Notes: generated from the letters alone by a model not told the origin. DNA of 64,000 nucleotides from Amaurobius ferox (GCA_951213105.1 OX578148.1:140979518-141043517), one strand, 5' to 3'. Positions 47,980 through 58,964 are shown, counted from the stretch's first letter. Numbers and translations: made by a program.

Positions 47980-49429
47980 GCTGCTAAGATTGAATGAATA
48001 CTTTTTCAGAACAAAGTTTCGGTTTGCATACAGTTTGCGTCTAAAGAATAAAAAAAAAAAAAAAAAACAATGCATTTATTACTGAATAGCGTCGCGGATT
48101 CCCAAGAGGGTCCTAATTAAAGCATCATTTTACATAAAAGGTGTGTGTGGCGCTGCACTAAGCCCGCTACAGCAATAGCATTTGGTAGACACGTTCTTTA
48201 GGAGCCGAATCGTTGCAACTCGGCATTACATATATCTTTAAATTTCAAATTAGTCTTAGTTGTTTTATGTTTCAATTCGATTTACAACGATTTTGGACGA
48301 TATTCATACAAATCGGTTCCTTAGTGACCGAAAATAGGATCACAGAGTTTCCGTCCGTACACCATCAGAAAGAGCAGATAAAAGAATATCGGAAAGACCA
48401 GATTTGAAACAAACGTTGAACGGATTCCACACAATCAACAGACTTTTTTTTTTTTAAATTCACTAAAATCAAACTTTTCGTGAGTTTTATTGGTACTTTC
48501 AATAAAAAGTACGTTTCTTTGGCATTTTAAACATTTTATGGATACTTTCAATCAACTGATTATGTTACTTGTAACAACATTTTCCACTTCAGATAAAGTA
48601 TCTTTATTTATTTCATTGGTTTATTTCATAGTTTTTCAGTGTTCTAGAGGTCCCAAAACGTGTAGATCCGTCAAAAAATCGAGTTGCGATCCTTGACACG
48701 ATTCCAATACCTTCCATATACATTACCATGTATTGCAGGGAAAGTAAAAATGTCATTACTGAACAATAAATGATTTTCACAATCGTTCTATATGTTACAG
48801 GGCCCTCCAATAGATAAAATGACTGAAAATATGACCTCTCTACTTGACCTTTGTAGGGATATTCCTATTCGGTAGTGTATAGCTACTATGTCAGGTGGGA
48901 CGAAACATGAAACTATTTATGAATTCTTATCTTATATCAAAGTCAATTCTCGTATTATCTTGATGGATGCATGCGAGAATGTTAACGGAATTATCTTTCT
49001 TGCCCCCCCCCCCTTTTTTTTGCGCATTGATACGACACAAACGTACAAATTATCCAATATTGAAAAAAATGTCGATCCATCTATCATTTTTTTTTGCAAG
49101 GAAGCGAAAGAATAAGCGAAAGAGAGAACACTACTTAAATCTCAAAGTGAATGATGGATGACCGAGAGCAAAAATTTTAGAACGATGCTTTATTCTGTTC
49201 GGGTCCCCCTTAATTCTTGCATCTGAACTGGCAACGGACATAATAGGACATCGCCATCCCTGTTCCTGCGCTATCCATTTGGATATCTGGGGACCTGCTT
49301 TGCAATTTTGGGAGGCTGACTTCGGGATCGTTAACAAAAGGTCCAAATCACTATAATTTATTGAACGTGCGAGGATGACAGGGAGATATTTATTTTTAGG
49401 ACCAGCAGCATACCCGTTCTTAGGACAAT
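47980..49429. other. Intronic DNA, mostly unexplained
   Basis: Apart from the family B fragment at 48640, nothing firm. A minus-strand ORF at 49131-49346 includes QISKWIAQEQGWRCPI and is perhaps a coding remnant, but no family was recognised. Confidence 0.35.
48640..48749 (-). mobile_element. Family B fragment, CTTTCCCT subfamily
   Basis: Reverse 5' end only: TACATTACCATGTATTGC and GGGAAAGT at the high end, with AAACGTGTAGATCCGTC as in 25781-25935. Confidence 0.65.
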
Positions 49430-49859
49430 ATATATTATAATACAGTTCTTAGGACAATATATATTATAATACAAAGAAACGTAAAATTCTCAATGATGTG
49501 CACATTCCTATAGTATTATAAAGGACATTGTTATTCAAAACAATCTATTAAAATAGTTTTAATAGAATGTTAATTATCCTAAAAATAAAGCATAAGAATC
49601 TGTTATTTATACAAAATTATCTTACCGGGCAGATCTGAAGAATAAAATATTCTACCCCGTATGAAAATACATTTACGAAAATTATGAAATTGGTTCCATA
49701 AATGCCAAAATGAAAGAGCTAAAATGGTATTAGGAGATATACACGTAGGACTTTCAACCATTGGCTGAACACAATATATGAGTTCATTTGCTACAAAAGA
49801 AGCATAAGAATCAAGAAGTATAAACAACAGTCAGATATATAAGTATAAATCCAATATGA

Positions 49860-50018
49860 GTTTGCGGCAGCAAAGACATCATCTATCAAAGATGCCACAC
49901 GAGCCAAACCCGAATTATAAGAACAGAGGAAGAGCTAGCTTTTGCTCAGTGATTATAATGTCCGTCTACCATGCATCAGGTCCCTGGTTCGGGGCCCGGC
50001 GACGACTCAATCGCCACA
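49860..50018 (+). repeat. LTR-like unit with tRNA-like module, copy 1
   Basis: A 157-bp unit starting GCGGCAGCAAAGAC and ending ATCGCCACAA, repeated at 52898 and 53258. It includes TTGCTCAGTGATTATAATG and CCCTGGTTCGGG, which resemble a tRNA D-arm (A box) and T-arm (B box). It may be part of a Gypsy LTR or a tRNA-derived SINE-like piece. Confidence 0.6.
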
Positions 50019-51830
50019 ATGGTGACAATAGCGATTTGCTTTAAGTCGATCGAGGATGTTCCTTTTAAAATATCTTGAAGCTCCGAATCGTTGCTTTGTA
50101 AATCTGCGAGTTCTTCATAATCAATTGGACCAGGTACCGTAATCATATTTATGCGAGACATTACGTCGGCAGGGATGTTATTAGTACCTTCGATATGACG
50201 TATATCCGTAGTGAATTCCGAAATAAATGCGAGTTGCCGATTTTGGCGAGGCGAGCATTTGTCCAATTTTTGTTGAAATGCGAACGTTAGCGGCTTGTGG
50301 TCGGTAAACAGGGTAAAATTTCGCGCTTCCAGCATATGCCTAAAGTACTTGATAGCCGAATACGCAGCTAAAAGTTCTCTGTCGTAAGTACTGTATCTTG
50401 TCTCTGCCGGGGATAATTTCCGCGAGAAGAAGGCCAGGGGTTCGATACCCGTATCAAGAACGTGATTCAAAGAACCACCTATCGCAAAATTTGATGCATC
50501 GACGAATAAAATTAAATTCGCATCTTTAGCAGGGTGCGCGAGTAGCGTTGCCTCAGCTAATTGATTTTTACATGCTAAAAATGCGTCCGTAGCCTCATTA
50601 GTCCAATTAACTTTTCTCTTATCGTTCTTTCGTGCCCCCTTTAGATACTCATTGAGGGGCTTTTGCGTATGCGCTGCATGTGGTAGGTGTCTCCGATAAA
50701 AATTCATCATGCCGAGAAATGCGCGTAAATCCTTAATTGTTTCAGGTTGCTTGACATTCAATATCGCTTGTACTTTATCGGGCAAGGGTTTAGTGCCTTT
50801 AGAATTTATGAGATGGCCTAAAAATGATACCTCGGATACTCCCAGAACGCATTTAGAAATGTTAAGGTTAATTCCGTAGTTATCTAGACGTTGGAATATC
50901 TGTTTTAGATGAAGCTCGTGCTCTTCTTCACTCTCAGAAAAGACCAAAATGTCATCTAAATAAGCAAAACAGAAATTTAGATCCCCTAGAATTTCATCTA
51001 TGAAACGTTGGAAAGTTTGAGCTGCGTTACATAATCCAAAATTAAGATAGGGAAACTCGTATAGGCCAAATGGCGTCGTTATTGCCGTTTTAGGAATGTC
51101 AGGTTCGTAAACTGGAATGGCGTGATATGCGCGAAAAATATCTAGTTTAGAAAATACTCGCTTGCCATTTAGAGCGTTCGAAAAATCTAAAATGTTCCTT
51201 ATCGGATAACGGTCAGGTAAAGACACCTGATTTAAACGACGATAATCTCCCACGCAGCGAATTTCGCCGGAACCTTTAGGCACTACGTGGAGGGGTGACG
51301 ACCAATTTGATTTAGACTGCCGGCAGATCCCGCGCTCTAGCATGAATTCAAATTCCTTCTTTGTAGATTCGTACAGCTTTGGATGTAATCGTCTGGGTCG
51401 TGCATAAACTGGTGGTCCTGAAGTTTCGATATAATGGACCGTCTTATGTTTTACATTTTTGAATTTAGGAGTTGGGTTAGCAATATCTGGGTATTGTCGG
51501 AGAATTTGGTGGAAACGCGTGTCGCCTGAAATCAATTTGATTTCAGTAACGCTACCTTTCGTTAATTTGCCTGGTATGTGCAACTTTGTATTGGAATCTA
51601 TTAGTTTCTTTTGTTTTAGATCCACAAGAAGTCCAAATTCTTTCAAAAAATCTGCCCCGATAATGGCTTGGGATACAGATGCGATGACAAATTCCCAGCG
51701 AAATGCGCGTCTTAGACCTAAATCTATATCTACTAATTTTGTTCCGAAAGTTTGGATTTTCGAGTTATTTGCCGCGAAATTCGCAAACTTACGCGTGCTA
51801 GGGAACCCTGTGTAAAAATTGTTTATATTT
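49976..51830 (-). pseudogene. Ty3/Gypsy pol fragment: protease end, reverse transcriptase, RNase H
   Basis: The minus-strand frame is open from about 51830; its first methionine is at 51646. It starts with the C-terminal flank of an aspartic protease (SQAIIGADFLKEFG), then a reverse transcriptase with PHNFGLC-like NFGLCNAAQTFQRF and the catalytic YLDD (FAYLDDILVF), then RNase H with FVDASNFAIGG, YDRELLAAYSAIKYF and FTDHKPL, and the tether end EGTNNIPADVMSRI. No integrase follows; the frame runs into a repeated LTR-like unit and stops. The missing gag and protease start lie on the other strand at 51838-52877. This is a rearranged retrotransposon, unlikely to be active. Confidence 0.93.
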
Positions 51831-51837
51831 TATTAAT

Positions 51838-52692
51838 TTGTATTTTAATTATATATATTTCTATATCTTAAGCATGGATGGAAACGACGAGCAACCCCAA
51901 ATTAACAGGGTTACATGCAAAATCCCTCCTTTTTGGAAAAAGAATGTAACCCTATGGCTAGCTCAGGTTGAGAATGCGTTCCAAATTTCGCATATCACAA
52001 AGGATGAGACGAAATATGCATATCTCGTAGCGGCGATAGACTCGGAAGCATTATCCCATGTAAGTGATGTAATCTTGAATCCACCGCAGGAAAACAAATT
52101 CAGGACCTTAAAAGATAGGCTAATTACAGAATTTGCAGATTCGGAATTAACGCAAACGAGAAAACTTTTATCAGAATTGCAACTAGGGGACCTCAAACCA
52201 TCCGCATTATTGAGGCAGATGAGAGAATTAGCTCTCGATAAAGTGAACGAGGATTTTTTAAAATCTCTATGGCTAGATCGCTTACCGCCAAACGTCCGCG
52301 CAATTTTATCGGCAAGCTCGGAAAATTTAAGCCAACTGGCAAATTTGGCAGATAAAATATACGAAGTTACGGCAAGCTCGGAAAATATTTGCGCAGTAGC
52401 ATCGCGTAATGAAAATCCTGCATTAACGGATCTATCGAACATGCAGAAGCAGAAAGCTGACTTAGCCACCCAGATCGAGCGCCTATCTAGATCAAGATCA
52501 TACTCAAGAAATCAAATTCGAGATAATAGACCACGCTCAAAATCGCGTAACAACGCCCGATCTTTCAGAAATCATGACAAGGGAAACGACGTAGGAAGGA
52601 ATAGCGATTTTTGCTTCTACCATAAGCGTTTCGGTAAAGAAGCATATAAATGCCATACCCCTTGCAAATTTGCCGACCAAAAAAACTTATAA
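51838..52692 (+). CDS. Ty3/Gypsy-type gag, inverted relative to pol
   Basis: Plus-strand ORF of 284 residues. It opens with KIPPFWKKN and LWLAQVENAF, then FRTLKDRLITEFADSE, the capsid-like region of gag proteins in Gypsy elements. An Arg/Ser-rich stretch follows, and a degenerate zinc-knuckle-like CFYHKRFG...YKCHTPC near the end. It overlaps the protease frame by 43 nt with a slippery heptamer before the stop. It points away from its own reverse transcriptase, whose gene lies head to head on the other strand. Confidence 0.85.
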   Translation: MYFNYIYFYILSMDGNDEQPQINRVTCKIPPFWKKNVTLWLAQVENAFQISHITKDETKYAYLVAAIDSEALSHVSDVILNPPQENKFRTLKDRLITEFADSELTQTRKLLSELQLGDLKPSALLRQMRELALDKVNEDFLKSLWLDRLPPNVRAILSASSENLSQLANLADKIYEVTASSENICAVASRNENPALTDLSNMQKQKADLATQIERLSRSRSYSRNQIRDNRPRSKSRNNARSFRNHDKGNDVGRNSDFCFYHKRFGKEAYKCHTPCKFADQKNL

Positions 52693-52877
52693 AGCCTGTC
52701 ATTCCAAACATAGGAATGACAGCGGAAATTAAAATAGATCCTGCTAGTAGACTCCATGTATATGACCGCAAAACAAATTGCAAATTTTTAATTGACACTG
52801 GTAGCGACATTTCAATTATACCAAAACCTCTAAATAATAAACTTCAACCATCTTCGTTGGAACTTTTCACGGCAAAT
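52650..52877 (+). pseudogene. Gypsy aspartic protease start, truncated
   Basis: In the -1 frame relative to gag, this segment carries the retropepsin active site FLIDTGSDISIIP and then LELFTANS. At 52877 homology ends and a repeated LTR-like unit begins. The protease C-terminal half is found instead at the start of the minus-strand pol frame (51768-51830). Both broken ends contain a near-identical TTC(A/G)CGGCAAAT. Confidence 0.85.
52680..52686 (+). promoter_or_regulatory. Slippery heptamer for -1 ribosomal frameshift, gag to protease
   Basis: A AAA AAC sits exactly in the gag frame (X XXY YYZ), 3 nt before the gag stop codon. Slipping back one base enters the frame that encodes the protease. 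Many retroelements use this arrangement (established); use here is inferred. Confidence 0.6.
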
Positions 52878-53047
52878 TCCTCATCAGCGAGGGGAGTGTG
52901 CGGCAGCAAAGACATCTATCAAAGATGCCTCACGAGCCAAACCCGAATTATAAGAACAGAGGAGGAGCTAGCTTTTGCTCAGTGATTATAATGTCGGTCT
53001 ACAATGCATCAGGTCCCTGGTTCGGGACCACGGCGACGCACAATCGC
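52878..53047 (+). repeat. LTR-like unit, copy 2
   Basis: Begins CCTCATCAGCGAGGGG right after the broken protease and contains the same 157-bp unit as 49860, with small indels. The same CCTCATCAGCGAGGGG precedes copy 3, so copies 2 and 3 are direct repeats 360 bp apart. Confidence 0.6.
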
Positions 53048-53414
53048 CACAATGATGACTGGACGTTTGAAAGACGCAACCTTCTCCAACGACTTCGCCT
53101 CTCAGCACGAGATGGCAGCACCACAAGGAGTCAGAAGCCTTGACACTCCCTTCCTGGTTGACCACAACTGTCCGTCACGCCGAGGCACCACGCCTCCCGG
53201 CCCTGACGTCACGCCGAGGCGACACGCCTCTCGGCCTCCTCATCAGCGAGGGGAGTGTGCGGCAGCAAAGACATCATCTATCAAAGATGCCACACGAGCC
53301 AAACCCGAATTATAAGAACAGAGGAAGGGCTAGCTTTTGCTCAGTGATTATAATGTCGGTCTACCATGCATCAGGTCCCTGGTTCGGGGCCCGGCGACGA
53401 CTCAATCGCCACAA
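53048..53414 (+). repeat. Candidate LTR of about 366 bp, including LTR-like unit copy 3
   Basis: Runs from TGATGACTGG to ATCGCCACA and so has TG...CA ends. It holds a GC-rich part with repeated ACGCCGAGGC motifs, then the 157-bp unit. It ends exactly at the downstream direct repeat GTTCATTTGC. Confidence 0.45.
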
Positions 53415-53910
53415 GTTCATTTGCAAAACACAATATATAAGTTCGAAAAATCGTACGGCGCAAGAAATTGAAAATATCAATATAATTTCCGCAGTCTTTA
53501 ATTTAAACCCTAAGGCCGTAATAGATATAATCCTTTCAAAATTGCAATACCGCCCATTTATAATATTTTTTATATCTATTTTCTAATTTATCAAATCGAT
53601 AAAAAAAAATAAAAATATTTTGTCATATAAATACATTTAATTTAGCATCCTATAAATTTTTTTTAAATAAATTTGCAGGAAAGAAATATTGTCTGCCATA
53701 ATGCTATTTTATGGGAGGTTTTACTGTGCGTTTTTGATTAATATCGCGACAACCCCTGGTCCTAGAGTCTCAAAGTAGACTCCATTTTTTAAGCGGGGCT
53801 ATTTCAATTTTACAGACAAAATTTCACGACATTTGGTATAGCCGTTATCCTGTGATAATGACACAAACACAAATGCACACATACAGACATATTTCCAATG
53901 AAGAAATAAA

Positions 53911-55740
53911 TGGACGTGTGTACCCAACACTATCGAATTTGCAAAAATAAAAAAGGAAAACGACTTATAAGCCTTAAAGAGAAATTGGATTCGTTCTTAG
54001 AATGTCGTTCTTGCTCTGACAAAAAGCAGACTCGGGTTTAATATAAATTAGAAAATAATGAATATAATTTCAATAAATTTGAATTCACTTAACGTATCTA
54101 GAAAAGACAGATAACAATAAAAACTATGCTTTTATAGGAAGAGGATTTGACTTCAGCTGAAAAAATTCCCAGGATGTGAAATTTATTAAAATAAATAAAT
54201 TAGTAAGATGGAAAATACTACTTATGTTGAAATAATAACCGAATCCAGAATTCAATGAACTTTGAGAGATTACATGAATTTGGGAAGTATCTAGATTTTC
54301 GAAAGTGATGTAGAGACTGGCCATGGTCAGTTTTATATCATGACATTAAATCATTTAGCAAAATTTGAAAAAATCTAATATTTAAAGAAACTTTGAGAAA
54401 ATGATATAAGAAATATTTCCCATGAAACGCCACTATAAAGCATTGGAACGAACACACCAAATATGGGTAATATCTGTTTGCAATATTTAGCGGATACTGG
54501 CTGACAATATTTAGACAATATGGGTTGCCAATATTTTGACAATATGGATTGCTAATATTTTAAAAATATGGATTGCCAATATTTTAACAATATGAGTTGC
54601 CAATATGGGCTATATATATATTGAAGTTTCATTGGAAATACTTCTAATGTTTAGAGAATATTGATTACGGACATCTGCTATATATTTTCTATAAACATTT
54701 ATATTTAATAGAAAATATGTATTTTGGGCACCCTCCAAAAAATGTAGGACTTAAATACTAAAAACCCACATAACTAACATCTATATTGAAATCAAAATTT
54801 GATCCGATCTAAGGAGTACATTAAAAGAATTCAAGGTCTAAAGCCCCGAAATATTTTGGGGGTTCAATAATATTTGGAGCCTATAGATTTTTTGGATTAT
54901 AAGGGATTTCAAAACGGATATTGATCGAATTAGATTATATTAGATTAGATTAGATATAGATTATATTGGCTGTATCTTGGTAAGCCAATATTGACTTTGT
55001 CTTTGAAGCCAATGTCGTTACAATCATGTTTCATCTTATTACTGGCATTCGAATACTTTCCTGTGAAAACAAGTTAAGTTCAAATTAGCTTTTTATTATC
55101 AAGTTTTACTCAAAAAGATGTTTTAAAGACCTAAAAAACGGTAGTGCATTTTTCTCGACATTTGAAAATTTTGAGGTAAGTATAAATGCGTCCTCATTTT
55201 GATTTCTACTCAAACCATTTTAGTTCGAACGAATGAAAGGCTGGTAAAGAGAAAAGTAGATTCAAGATAACGTAATATAGGCTTCACTGTATACAGTGAA
55301 GAAAATTTTGCGTTACAACAGGGTGTTGCATAAAAGTCAGAAAATGATCATCTGATCATTCATCACCACTCGTGGCTCATGCTTACGCCATTATTGTCGC
55401 TAGTCAGTATGGCGCAGGCGAAAATATGATCAGTGATCGCAATACTCCTTATAGCAATGATTTATCAATGTTTCTTTGTATTTTCTTCGTATTAAAAGTA
55501 TTTTACTTTGTATTTTATTATTATTTTTTTCTTTGTATTTGAATATTTACTTTGTATTTTCTTCGTATTATAAGTATTTACTTCGAGCACAGCAACAATG
55601 AGGGACATTGTTTTAACTTTGGCATTTAATACTATCTATTCACTGTATACCGGATTGCTTATAATTTGGTTAACTGTGGGAGAATCTAAATTAATGACCC
55701 GCATTGTTATTGGATTCGAAGAAACAATCCAATGAGTTTT
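53911..55740. other. Intronic DNA with a minisatellite, otherwise unexplained
   Basis: Contains the 31-bp minisatellite at 54460 and runs of TTAGATTAGAT near 54930. A minus-strand ORF at 54124-54324 (MASLYITFENLDTSQIHV) has no recognised relatives. Confidence 0.35.
54460..54615 (+). repeat. Minisatellite, about 31-bp unit, five diverged copies
   Basis: Units TTGCCAATATTTTGACAATA plus TGG(A/G). AT-rich, gradually diverging. Confidence 0.7.
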
Positions 55741-55748
55741 GTTCTTAC

Positions 55749-56286
55749 CGATCGTTTTATCGTCTGCAATGTGCAGATGAGCGGTCATGACCACTGAGCC
55801 AGAATCTACGGGTGGTGATCTGAAATCAGTTGAGTAGAATCTGGTTTCTATAACACAGATACTTGTCTAAATGCATACAAGTATGTTCTTATAATGAAAA
55901 TTTAAATGTTCCCGTGAAAAATAATTTAATAGAAGAAAAATGGACGTCAATATTGTGTTTTATGAGCATGTAGATAATAAAAATACAGTTACATATGTTT
56001 GAAAATCACCTTACCCATAATCGTTAAAAATGTTCTTTAAGCTCCAATCGGGACATCTAGCGTGTAGTTTACTTGCACTTTCACTGCAGTTCCACGGAGT
56101 TATCCAGAGTGTAAATGGAATGGATTTCACTTGAAGCCTACAGCCTTTGAGCCCACACACCACTATAATTGTGTAACGTATCTTCCCAGACTCTCTCGAT
56201 CTTTCTAAATTCTCTGCAAACTCCCATAAGGAAAATTGGGTGTTTTGAAAAGTCTCTCCAGACCCCCCAGCAGCTCCTTTGTTGAC
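55749..56286 (-). CDS. Possible two-exon unassigned coding unit
   Basis: Two minus-strand open segments join in frame. 56015-56286 lies between acceptor TTTTCTAG and donor GG|GTAAGG (90 codons plus 2 nt). 55749-55819 lies between acceptor CTGATTTCAG and donor G|GTAAGA. The first has the cysteine-bearing VVCGLKGCRL, WITPWNCSES and HARCPDWSLKNIF; the second has VVMTAHLHIADDKTIG. The second frame also stays open through its donor to a stop, so it may be a last exon. Phases do not fit a cassette between ADAMTS-like exons 2 and 3. The family is not recognised; a repeat-derived gene is possible. Confidence 0.3.
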
Positions 56287-56462
56287 CTAGAAAACTGTAT
56301 CTTTGCACACTTATGGTATCGAGTACAGTACAGAATCTAACGGAGCCGATTATTTAACTCCCCCCTCCCCCAGAGCTGAGAAAATGTTTTTTTCGTTTTC
56401 TTTTCATAAAGTCTTAAGACTCCCTAGAAGCTTCTAGCCCGGTGACATAGAAGTTTGAATTT

Positions 56463-56790
56463 TTACACACTTTGTATCCCCCCCCCCCATTTTCCCGGCC
56501 GTCCAAATGGTTGCTCAAGCCCTCAGGGCGAGCCGGACGGTCTGGGTCTTCAACACTTTGTATCCCCCATTTTCCCGGTCGTCCAAATAGTTGCTCAAGT
56601 CCTCTGGATGAGTCGGACGGCCTATGGTTTCTACACTTTGTATCCCGGGCCGTCCAAATAGTTGCTCAAGTCCTCAGGATGAGTCGGGCGACTTGGGTCT
56701 TCAACACTTTCTATCCCCTCCCGGGCGTCCAAACAGCTGCTTATGTCTTTGGACGAGTCGGACGGTCTGGGTCTTCCACACTTTATAGTA
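56463..56790 (+). repeat. Tandem array of SINE-tail units joined by a common target motif
   Basis: Four units each hold a SINE tail (CCGGCCGTCCAAATAGTTGC ... GGTCTGGGTCTTCA) preceded by ACACTTTGTATCCC; a fifth diverged motif closes the array. The spacing is about 70-85 bp. The plus-strand ORF over this stretch is an artefact of the repeat. Confidence 0.8.
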
Positions 56791-57217
56791 TCGACCATCG
56801 AATAGAACCTAACGTTATCGACTTTTCGTCCCCCCCCCCTAGTGAGCCCAGAAGGCTGAATATTTGCATACTCAACATATTAACTACTGAATCTAACCTA
56901 CCGCAGCCGGATTTTCATTTCTTCTAACTGAGTGGACAAAATGGAGACGGAGTTGCAAAGTTTTTCCTAACCCTCTCGAAGAATCCAGCACCGGGGACAT
57001 AAAAGGCTAAAACTCGGCCATGCCCCTGAACCTAACTTTGCCAATATTCAATGGAGCAACAATTTCGCTGCAACTTTTCTTTAATAAGTGTGTTAGGTTT
57101 CTTGTCTTTGACAATCTCATATATTTTTGGTGGGCAAAGGACTCATGGGCTCCTTTCATGGCCACTGAGTTGTCCTGTCGCGAATCCGCCTCTGACCAAC
57201 AATGAAGCAATACTCAC

Positions 57218-57293
57218 TTGTAAGTTACACAGCTTATGTTCCGAATATTCTGCTCGACAGACAGGAACGTAGACTCCCTTGGAATTGTAAGCA
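57218..57293 (-). CDS. ADAMTS-like exon 2: second half of the thrombospondin type-1 repeat
   Basis: A 76-nt exon between acceptor CTTTCAG and donor CAA|GTGAGT. One nucleotide completes the split codon from the 61381 exon, then 25 codons follow, ending in phase 0, exactly the phase at which the 44302 exon begins. The peptide has PVC and KLCNLQ; with NCPP from the next exon this completes six TSR cysteines. The exon is short and lies about 4.1 kb from exon 1. It was placed by phase and cysteine spacing, so its identity rests on the join rather than on its own length. Confidence 0.83.
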
Positions 57294-57623
57294 CTGAAAG
57301 AGAAAGTATGCTGGGAATGATTCTAGAAACACACATCAGTGAGAAAATAGGAAGAAGTTGCATATATAATACTGGAAGAGAGTCGTTTAAATCTGTACTC
57401 GCAAAAGGGGGCGCTTCTAAAGCTAGGGTATCTCTCCCATTTTAGATAATGGCGAACCCTTAGAAGACAATTCATTTGAGATAAGATTGCTGGTTTCGAG
57501 CTTTTTATGCGCATGTCGGCATGAGATTGAGTCCCACCATTCGGTTGGCGGCCAATTTCATAAAGATTGAGATCAGGCTGTACAAACATTGCAATAGCCA
57601 AGTTAATACACGCACAACTGGCT

Positions 57624-57680
57624 CCGGCCGCTCACTTTGCTGCTCATACCCTCGGGTGAATAGGGAGGCCTTGGCTTTCT
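57624..57680 (+). mobile_element. Tail-only SINE insertion
   Basis: 57 bp from CCGGCCGCTCACTTTGC to GGCTTTCTAC, flanked by ACG(C/T)ACAACTGGCT (57610-57623, 57681-57694), one mismatch. The SINE tail consensus is diverged here. Confidence 0.7.
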
Positions 57681-58796
57681 ACGTACAACTGGCTTAAGTG
57701 CGGCGTTGGAGTTGTCCATCATTGCAGATACGATAGAACGTATACAAAACGCGAAACAGGTCCGTGGATGTAGTTATCTTCCATGTGAACACGGTATTAG
57801 CTTTGGAAAATCCTTTTTAAACCCTTTCCGGAGGGCGGCATTCCGTAACTGCTATGACCCGAAGCGTTTTTCTTCCAAACTGCTCACAAAAGACGGCGCA
57901 TTTTTTTTTTACTAAGCCTAACTGTGGAAAAAAATTCACTAAACATTACCCATGTAACACAACATTCTACTTTTTCAGAAATAAAGGAAATACTTATTTT
58001 TCATTAGATATACACGTCACACGCAAATTATCTTTTTTTAAAATAGTATTAAAAATTTAAATGCTTAAAAATGATCCATTAACTTAATTAAAATGGTTAT
58101 TTGTTATGCAGGAAAAATATCCGAATGATTGTATCCAATACTTTATATGGCTAATAGAGATCATGTGCAATTTTTAAGAATAAATTGCTTTGTTACTTAT
58201 TAATATACGCCTTTTACGTATTTCAAAACATAGATTCACGCACAGATCAATATTGCAATCTTTGCATTCATCCAAACTGCTCGTGTGCTCATCAAAAATA
58301 CCAAAGTTCCACGAATCTTCATTATCTACATTCATTTCATAACTATCCAGTTTGATTACCATGCTAGTATATTCTATATGTAAAACATAGCCATTCTCTT
58401 ATCCGAAATAACCTAATCAATTCACTGGCGCCCATTCTTCTAAAACCGAAACTTGAAAGAAAATACTCTCTTGCATTTCAATAATTAACCAACTTAATCA
58501 TTAAACTAAAATCAAACGAGAACCCTACTCAATTACATAGCAGAGTCTGCGAGAAATGATCTATTTTATCATTTTAAAGTCAAACGAGTCACGAAGTGAT
58601 GATTCATAGGGATACCAAGGTCCAAGTATTAGCAAAATACGTTGTAAATGTTAGAATGGACATTTAGCGCCATCTAGTAGTCAAATGAATTTAAACGAAA
58701 ACGTTCCGTATGAAAACTCACATTGGCGTCAATCGTCCTTTATGGAGTATCGTCTTTGAAAGCAGTTTTACAAACGGTTGAGTGGATTCTGCGAGT

Positions 58797-58964
58797 ATGA
58801 GCATGGCTCCTGCAGCTGAACTCAATCTAAACGATGTCTCCCTAAATATCCTAAAGAGCAAGTGTTCTTGTGCAGTTATCGAGCATAATAAAGGAAGATC
58901 TGCCATTTTAACAGCATCGAAAAAGTCATTTTCAAACATACTTTGAACGGAGCCTTACGATGAA
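58797..58964 (+). CDS. Unassigned short ORF
   Basis: A 55-codon plus-strand ORF beginning MSMAPAAELNLNDVS and including CSCAVIEHNKGRSAIL. Composition is fairly protein-like, but there is no recognised domain and the opposite strand is also open here. It may be a remnant of the same source as the ORFs at 59268 and 59629. Confidence 0.15.

Larger units (their letters stand above)
49792..53414. mobile_element. Rearranged Gypsy-derived insertion
   Basis: The 3.6-kb segment lies between direct repeats GTTCATTTGC at 49782-49791 and 53415-53424 and interrupts a Helitron-like copy whose halves are at 49430-49791 and 53415-53910. It holds one LTR-like unit, pol on the minus strand, gag-protease on the plus strand, then two more LTR-like units. 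The 10-bp repeat is longer than usual for LTR elements (4-6 bp), so the insertion route is unclear. Confidence 0.65.
49430..53910 (-). mobile_element. Family D Helitron-like copy split by the Gypsy-derived insertion
   Basis: Left part 49430-49791 and right part 53415-53910 align in order with 36321-37368 (shared CCAAAATGAAAG, TAATAGATATAATCC, CAACCCCTGGTCCTAGA). The Gypsy-derived 49792-53414 lies between. Confidence 0.6.

Noticed and set aside
51963..52469. 168-codon minus-strand ORF
   Set aside because: Antisense to the Gypsy gag ORF.
52898..53586. Arg/His/Ser-rich plus-strand ORFs in three frames
   Set aside because: They overlap the repeated LTR-like units and carry no domain.
56472..56927. 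151-codon Pro/Ser/Arg-rich ORF
   Set aside because: It is the translation of a tandem array of SINE tails; the period, not a protein, keeps it open.
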